Positions 6,760-9,450 of a DNA stretch of 9,450 bases are shown piece after piece; the stretch's first letter is position 1, and every line of letters begins with the position of its first letter. Position numbers and translations under genes: made by a program. The DNA comes from Streptosporangiaceae bacterium (GTDB lineage: Bacteria > Actinomycetota > Actinomycetes > Streptosporangiales > Streptosporangiaceae): the NCBI GenBank assembly GCA_030045215.1, contig JASIBJ010000116.1:1-9450 (forward strand), given 5' to 3'. The notes beneath the pieces are model-generated. The model was not told the DNA's origin. It saw only the letters and a program-made list of their open reading frames with translations, and searched no databases.

Positions 6760-7955
6760 CCCACCCCCCAGTCGTGCTCGGGCTCGACTTCGGCGGCACG
6801 AAGATCGCGGCGGCCGTCTGCGACCTGGCCGGCAACAAGCTCGCCTCGGTCGCCGTACCCAGCCGCGGCGAGCTGGGTGCCGTCGCGAGCTTCAACCACG
6901 GCGTCGAGACCGCGCGTGACCTGCTCGGTACGGCTGCGCCTGACGCCAAGCTTGCCGCCGTCGGCGCGGCCACCTTCGGGATCCCGTTCGAGGACCGGGT
7001 CGAGCTCGCACCGGCGATCGAGGGCTGGGGCGCGCTCAGGTTCGGGGACGAGCTGCGCACCGCGTTCCCTGGCGTCCGCATCCGGATGGCTACCGACGCC
7101 AAGGCCGCGGCCAGAGCCGAGAGCCGGTGGGGTGCGCTGGCCGGCTATGACCCGGCGGTGTACCTGAACCTGGGCACGGGCCTGGCAACGGCCATCGTCA
7201 TCGGCGGGCGGGTGCTGGCCGGCGGCCACGGCGCGGCCGGCGAGATCGGCTACAACCTGCGCACGCCTGCGGATGTTGGCCGCGAGCTCGGGCACCGCGT
7301 CATGCTGGAGGACGTAGTCAGCGGCCAGGCGCTGCCGGGACGGGCGGTGGCGGCCGGCCTCAGCCCGGACGGGCAGTCCGCTGCCGACGTCTTCCTGGCC
7401 AGCCGGCAGGACCCAGCGCTTGATGGCCTGATCGGCGAGTTCGTGAACGAGCTGGCCTTCCACCTGACGAATCTCGCCATCCTCGTCGATCCGGTCCGGA
7501 TCGCGGTAGGCGGCGGAATGGTCCGCTCGTGGGACCGGATTGAGCCCAGGCTCACCGAGGCCCTGCGGGCGGGCGTCCCGTTCCCGCCTGAGCTGGTCGT
7601 CGCCCACTTCCCCGAGGATGCGCCACTGCTGGGGGCCGTCGCGCTGGCCGTTGACGCCGCCGCGAGCGCCGGGGACGGCGGCGCGAGCGCTGGGGACGGC
7701 ACCGCGAGCGCCGGGGCCGGCACCCTCGGAAGCGGCCGTGCCGGAACCGACGGCAGTAGAAACGGCGCCAGAAACGCCGGCGGCGGTGCCACCGGAAGCG
7801 CCGGAGGCGGTGTCCCCGCAGACCAGAGATGGACAGCAGTCGACACCAGCGGACGAGCGACGGGGCGGGAACAGGACGAACGACCCTGGACCCGCGCAGG
7901 CGCGGACACTACACCAGCAGTTAGCACTATAGAAAAATCTCTACCTTTGGCATGA
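6756..7955 (+). CDS. ROK-family sugar kinase with an unusual low-complexity C-terminal tail
   Basis: The 399-residue product has a ROK kinase core (about 1-302) that would phosphorylate a hexose or amino sugar with ATP in the cytoplasm. Visible are the phosphate loop DFGGTK at 11-16, catalytic Asp114 in ATDAKAAARAE, NLGTGLATAIVIGG at 138-151, AAGEIGYNL at 160-168, LEDVVSG at 184-190 and the adenosine-site GGGM at 252-255. The zinc cluster of classical ROK kinases is absent; Cys22 is the only cysteine. The core ends near LLGAVALAVDAA, where homologues normally stop. A tail of about 95 residues follows: three ASAGDGG-like heptads, a Gly/Asn/Arg/Ser stretch and a Thr-rich end. Tail codon use is unlike the core, with three rare AGA codons and many A-ending codons, so a frameshift or late extension is possible. 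It is divergent from the ROK repressor and precedes a transporter gene; the sugar is unknown. Confidence 0.88.
   Translation: MTHPPVVLGLDFGGTKIAAAVCDLAGNKLASVAVPSRGELGAVASFNHGVETARDLLGTAAPDAKLAAVGAATFGIPFEDRVELAPAIEGWGALRFGDELRTAFPGVRIRMATDAKAAARAESRWGALAGYDPAVYLNLGTGLATAIVIGGRVLAGGHGAAGEIGYNLRTPADVGRELGHRVMLEDVVSGQALPGRAVAAGLSPDGQSAADVFLASRQDPALDGLIGEFVNELAFHLTNLAILVDPVRIAVGGGMVRSWDRIEPRLTEALRAGVPFPPELVVAHFPEDAPLLGAVALAVDAAASAGDGGASAGDGTASAGAGTLGSGRAGTDGSRNGARNAGGGATGSAGGGVPADQRWTAVDTSGRATGREQDERPWTRAGADTTPAVSTIEKSLPLA
7662..7724 (+). repeat. Three tandem 21-base repeats inside the ROK kinase tail
   Basis: Units at 7662-7682, 7683-7703 and 7704-7724 differ by only a few bases, and in frame they give ASAGDGG, ASAGDGT and ASAGAGT. 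The unit length is a multiple of three, so copy-number change would keep the frame. Confidence 0.85.
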
Positions 7956-7984
7956 ACATGTACAATCCGGTGCACCTCATGCCA
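7948..7984. repeat. 8-bp inverted repeat around a -10-like element before the transporter gene
   Basis: TGGCATGA (7948-7955) and TCATGCCA (7977-7984) are perfect reverse complements with 21 bases between. The interval also holds the palindromes ACATGT (7956-7961) and GGTGCACC (7969-7976). The left arm contains the kinase stop codon. It may be an operator or an RNA stem; no T-run follows. Confidence 0.5.
7961..7966 (+). promoter_or_regulatory. Possible -10 (TACAAT) of the substrate-binding protein gene
   Basis: TACAAT is near consensus and lies between the arms of the inverted repeat, just after an AT-rich stretch (7921-7948) that is unusual here. The 17-base-spaced -35 (TCTCTA) is poor. It would give a leader of about 130 bases. 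Confidence 0.4.
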
Positions 7985-8085
7985 CCCATGGCCGCCGACG
8001 ACCGCCGACGGCCCCACACCCAAATTTCGGCCCTGCGTTCAGCTCACCGGTCACCGGGACCGGCGCCGCGCAGAACACTTCCCTC

Positions 8086-8091
8086 GAAGGG
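8086..8091 (+). promoter_or_regulatory. Ribosome binding site (GAAGGG) of the substrate-binding protein gene
   Basis: GAAGGG is followed by 8 bases and the ATG at 8100, from which a complete lipoprotein signal is read. Confidence 0.6.
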
Positions 8092-8099
8092 CAAGGCAT

Positions 8100-9450
8100 A
8101 TGAGACGCCATAAGACAATCGTGGGCGCGGCCGCCATCGCGGCTGCTTGCCTGCTGGCGGCCGCGTGCGGCAGCTCCTCCCCATCCTCGTCTGCCCCGAG
8201 TTCGTCGGGGCCATCGGGCGTGCTGACCATCGACAACGAGAGCGGCGGCACCTGGACGTGCAACTTCAGCCCGTTCAACCTGAGCGACATCTCGTTCTCG
8301 CTCGGCCCGGTCTATGAACCGCTGGCCTTCGTGAACACGCTGGAGAGTGGCAAGGCTACGCCGTGGCTGGCCACGAGCTGGACCTGGAACAGCACGAACA
8401 CCGTGCTGACGTTCACGATCCGCAGCGGCGTCAAGTTCACCAACGGCGACCCGCTGACTCCCGCGGACGTGGTCTACACCTTCGACCTGCTGAAGAAGTA
8501 TTCGTCGCTGGACCTCAACGCCGTCTGGACGGTGCTGTCCAGCGTCGCGACAAGCGGCTCTAACCAGGTCGTCTTCACGTTCAAGGCGGCCTCCGTGCCG
8601 TACTTCTACTACATCGCCGACCAGATCGGCATCGTCGACCAGAAGGTGTGGTCCAAGGTCTCCAACCCGGTGACCTACCCGGACAAGAACCCGGTCGGCA
8701 CCGGTGCCTTCACAACGGGCAGCAGCGACTGCACCCCGCAGAACATCAAGTACGTCGCAAATCCGCACTACTGGCAGGCGGGCGAGCCAAAGGTCGGCAC
8801 GGTCAACTACCCGGCGTTCCTCACCAACGAGACGGCCAACACCTACCTGGAGAGCGGGCAGGCGCAGTGGGGCAGCCAGTTCATCCCGAGCATCCAGAGC
8901 GCCTACCTGTCCAAGAGTTCCGCCAACCACTACTGGTTCCCGCCCGTGGCGAACGTGTCCATCTTCATCAACCTGACGAACCCAATCTTGAGCAAGCTCC
9001 CGGTCCGGGAGGCCATGGCCTACGCGATTAACCGGCAGAAGGCGGCCACCATCGGTGAGTACGGCGAGGAGCCTGCCGCGAACCAGAGCGGCATCGTCTT
9101 GCCGACGTTCTCCAGTTGGGAGGACACCTCGCAGGCCGCGGCGTATGGCAACGACTACGCCTACAACCCCGCCAAGGCGATCTCCATCCTGAAGGCCGCC
9201 GGCTACAAGATGGCATCCGACGGCATCTTCCAGACGCCTTCGGGCCAGCCGCTGTCCTTCAACATCGTCAACAACGGCGGGTTCTCCGACTGGGTGGCGG
9301 CAGTAAGCACCATCCAGGCCGACCTCAAGGCCGTCGGCATCCAGATAACGCCCGAGGACCTGGCCGCGACCACCTACGACGACGACATCTACACCGGCAA
9401 GTTCGATCTCGGCTACTACGCCGAGACCGGCGGGCCCTCTCCCTACTACG
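8100..9450 (+). CDS. Family-5 ABC transporter substrate-binding lipoprotein (3' end off the window)
   Basis: The frame is open from 8100 to the right edge, 450 residues of a protein normally 520-600 long. Residues 1-22 are a signal peptide (MRRHK, then a hydrophobic Ala-rich core) and Cys23 in LLAAACGSSS is the likely lipid anchor, followed by a Ser/Pro linker to about 40. The mature part is a family-5 solute-binding protein (DppA/OppA class): GPVYEPLAF near 64, WNSTNTVLTFTIRSGVKFTNGDPLTPADVVYTFDLL from about 96 to 131, NPVGTGAF near 200, and VREAMAYAINRQ at 302-313, the most conserved block of the family. It sits outside the membrane and hands ligand to permeases presumably encoded to the right. 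Family-5 members bind peptides, nickel or oligosaccharides. Beside a ROK repressor and a ROK kinase, an oligosaccharide is a fair guess, but the residues seen do not prove it. Confidence 0.93.
   Translation, partial: MRRHKTIVGAAAIAAACLLAAACGSSSPSSSAPSSSGPSGVLTIDNESGGTWTCNFSPFNLSDISFSLGPVYEPLAFVNTLESGKATPWLATSWTWNSTNTVLTFTIRSGVKFTNGDPLTPADVVYTFDLLKKYSSLDLNAVWTVLSSVATSGSNQVVFTFKAASVPYFYYIADQIGIVDQKVWSKVSNPVTYPDKNPVGTGAFTTGSSDCTPQNIKYVANPHYWQAGEPKVGTVNYPAFLTNETANTYLESGQAQWGSQFIPSIQSAYLSKSSANHYWFPPVANVSIFINLTNPILSKLPVREAMAYAINRQKAATIGEYGEEPAANQSGIVLPTFSSWEDTSQAAAYGNDYAYNPAKAISILKAAGYKMASDGIFQTPSGQPLSFNIVNNGGFSDWVAAVSTIQADLKAVGIQITPEDLAATTYDDDIYTGKFDLGYYAETGGPSPYY

Noticed and set aside
7992..8011. 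Tandem CCGCCGACG decamers
   Set aside because: Only two short GC-rich copies; no array and no sign of CRISPR or iteron organisation.
8047..8063. CCGGTC-N5-GACCGG inverted repeat upstream of the binding-protein gene
   Set aside because: A six-base GC-only stem is common by chance in this composition, and nothing else marks it as a site.
7952..8113. 53-codon plus-strand frame bridging the kinase stop (ATGA overlap) and the binding-protein start
   Set aside because: It has no ribosome binding site, a Pro/Arg-rich product without a recognisable feature, and is short enough to be open by chance; it also covers the likely promoter and the real ribosome site at 8086.
6711..8930. Long minus-strand frames opposite the ROK kinase (6711-7607) and the binding protein (7977-8930)
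   Set aside because: Both oppose frames with clear family motifs, have Arg-rich compositions typical of shadow frames, and no plausible ribosome sites.
1..9450. Search for tRNA, rRNA, CRISPR, insertion sequences and att sites
   Set aside because: No cloverleaf, conserved rRNA stretch, spaced direct repeats, transposase frame or terminal inverted repeats could be seen by eye.

Overview
The window is GC-rich with strong GC bias at third codon positions. It carries mshC, a gene of mycothiol synthesis, so the source is almost certainly a mycothiol-producing actinomycete (Actinomycetota). Lipoprotein signals, ROK genes and apparently leaderless starts fit this. I cannot name the genus from the sequence alone.

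Layout. Bases 1-2602 (minus strand) hold an amidase-signature hydrolase followed 10 bases later by mshC, whose C-terminus runs off the left edge. A 48-base divergent gap separates them from a plus-strand pair: a secreted S1C (HtrA-type) serine protease lipoprotein (2651-3691) and a YbaK/EbsC-family protein (3737-4285). A perfect 12-bp inverted repeat ends on the start codon of the latter. Converging on that pair is a minus-strand CPBP (CAAX/Rce1-like) membrane protease (4297-5082). Upstream of it on the same strand is a ROK-family repressor (5180-6577).

Bases 6578-9450 look like a carbohydrate-use locus. The ROK repressor is divergent from a ROK-type sugar kinase (6756-7955). The 178-base gap between them holds a perfect 10-bp inverted repeat with a 5-base spacer, the expected form of a ROK operator. 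After the kinase comes the start of a family-5 (oligopeptide/oligosaccharide class) ABC substrate-binding lipoprotein (8100 to the right edge). A reasonable model is that the repressor senses a sugar or sugar phosphate and controls the kinase, and perhaps the transporter, through this palindrome. The imported sugar itself cannot be identified here.

Most genes are ordinary actinobacterial housekeeping or metabolic genes. I did not find a clear new defence, mobile or RNA-based system, and saw no tRNA, rRNA, CRISPR array or insertion sequence. The points worth a second look are the hairpin at the ybaK-like start, the operator with a possible 11-codon leader ORF, the odd low-complexity tail of the ROK kinase (tandem 21-base repeats and a possible frameshift), the loss of the ROK zinc motif in both ROK proteins, the missing catalytic lysine in the YbaK-like protein, and a repeated -10-like hexamer exactly 7 bases before three start codons.
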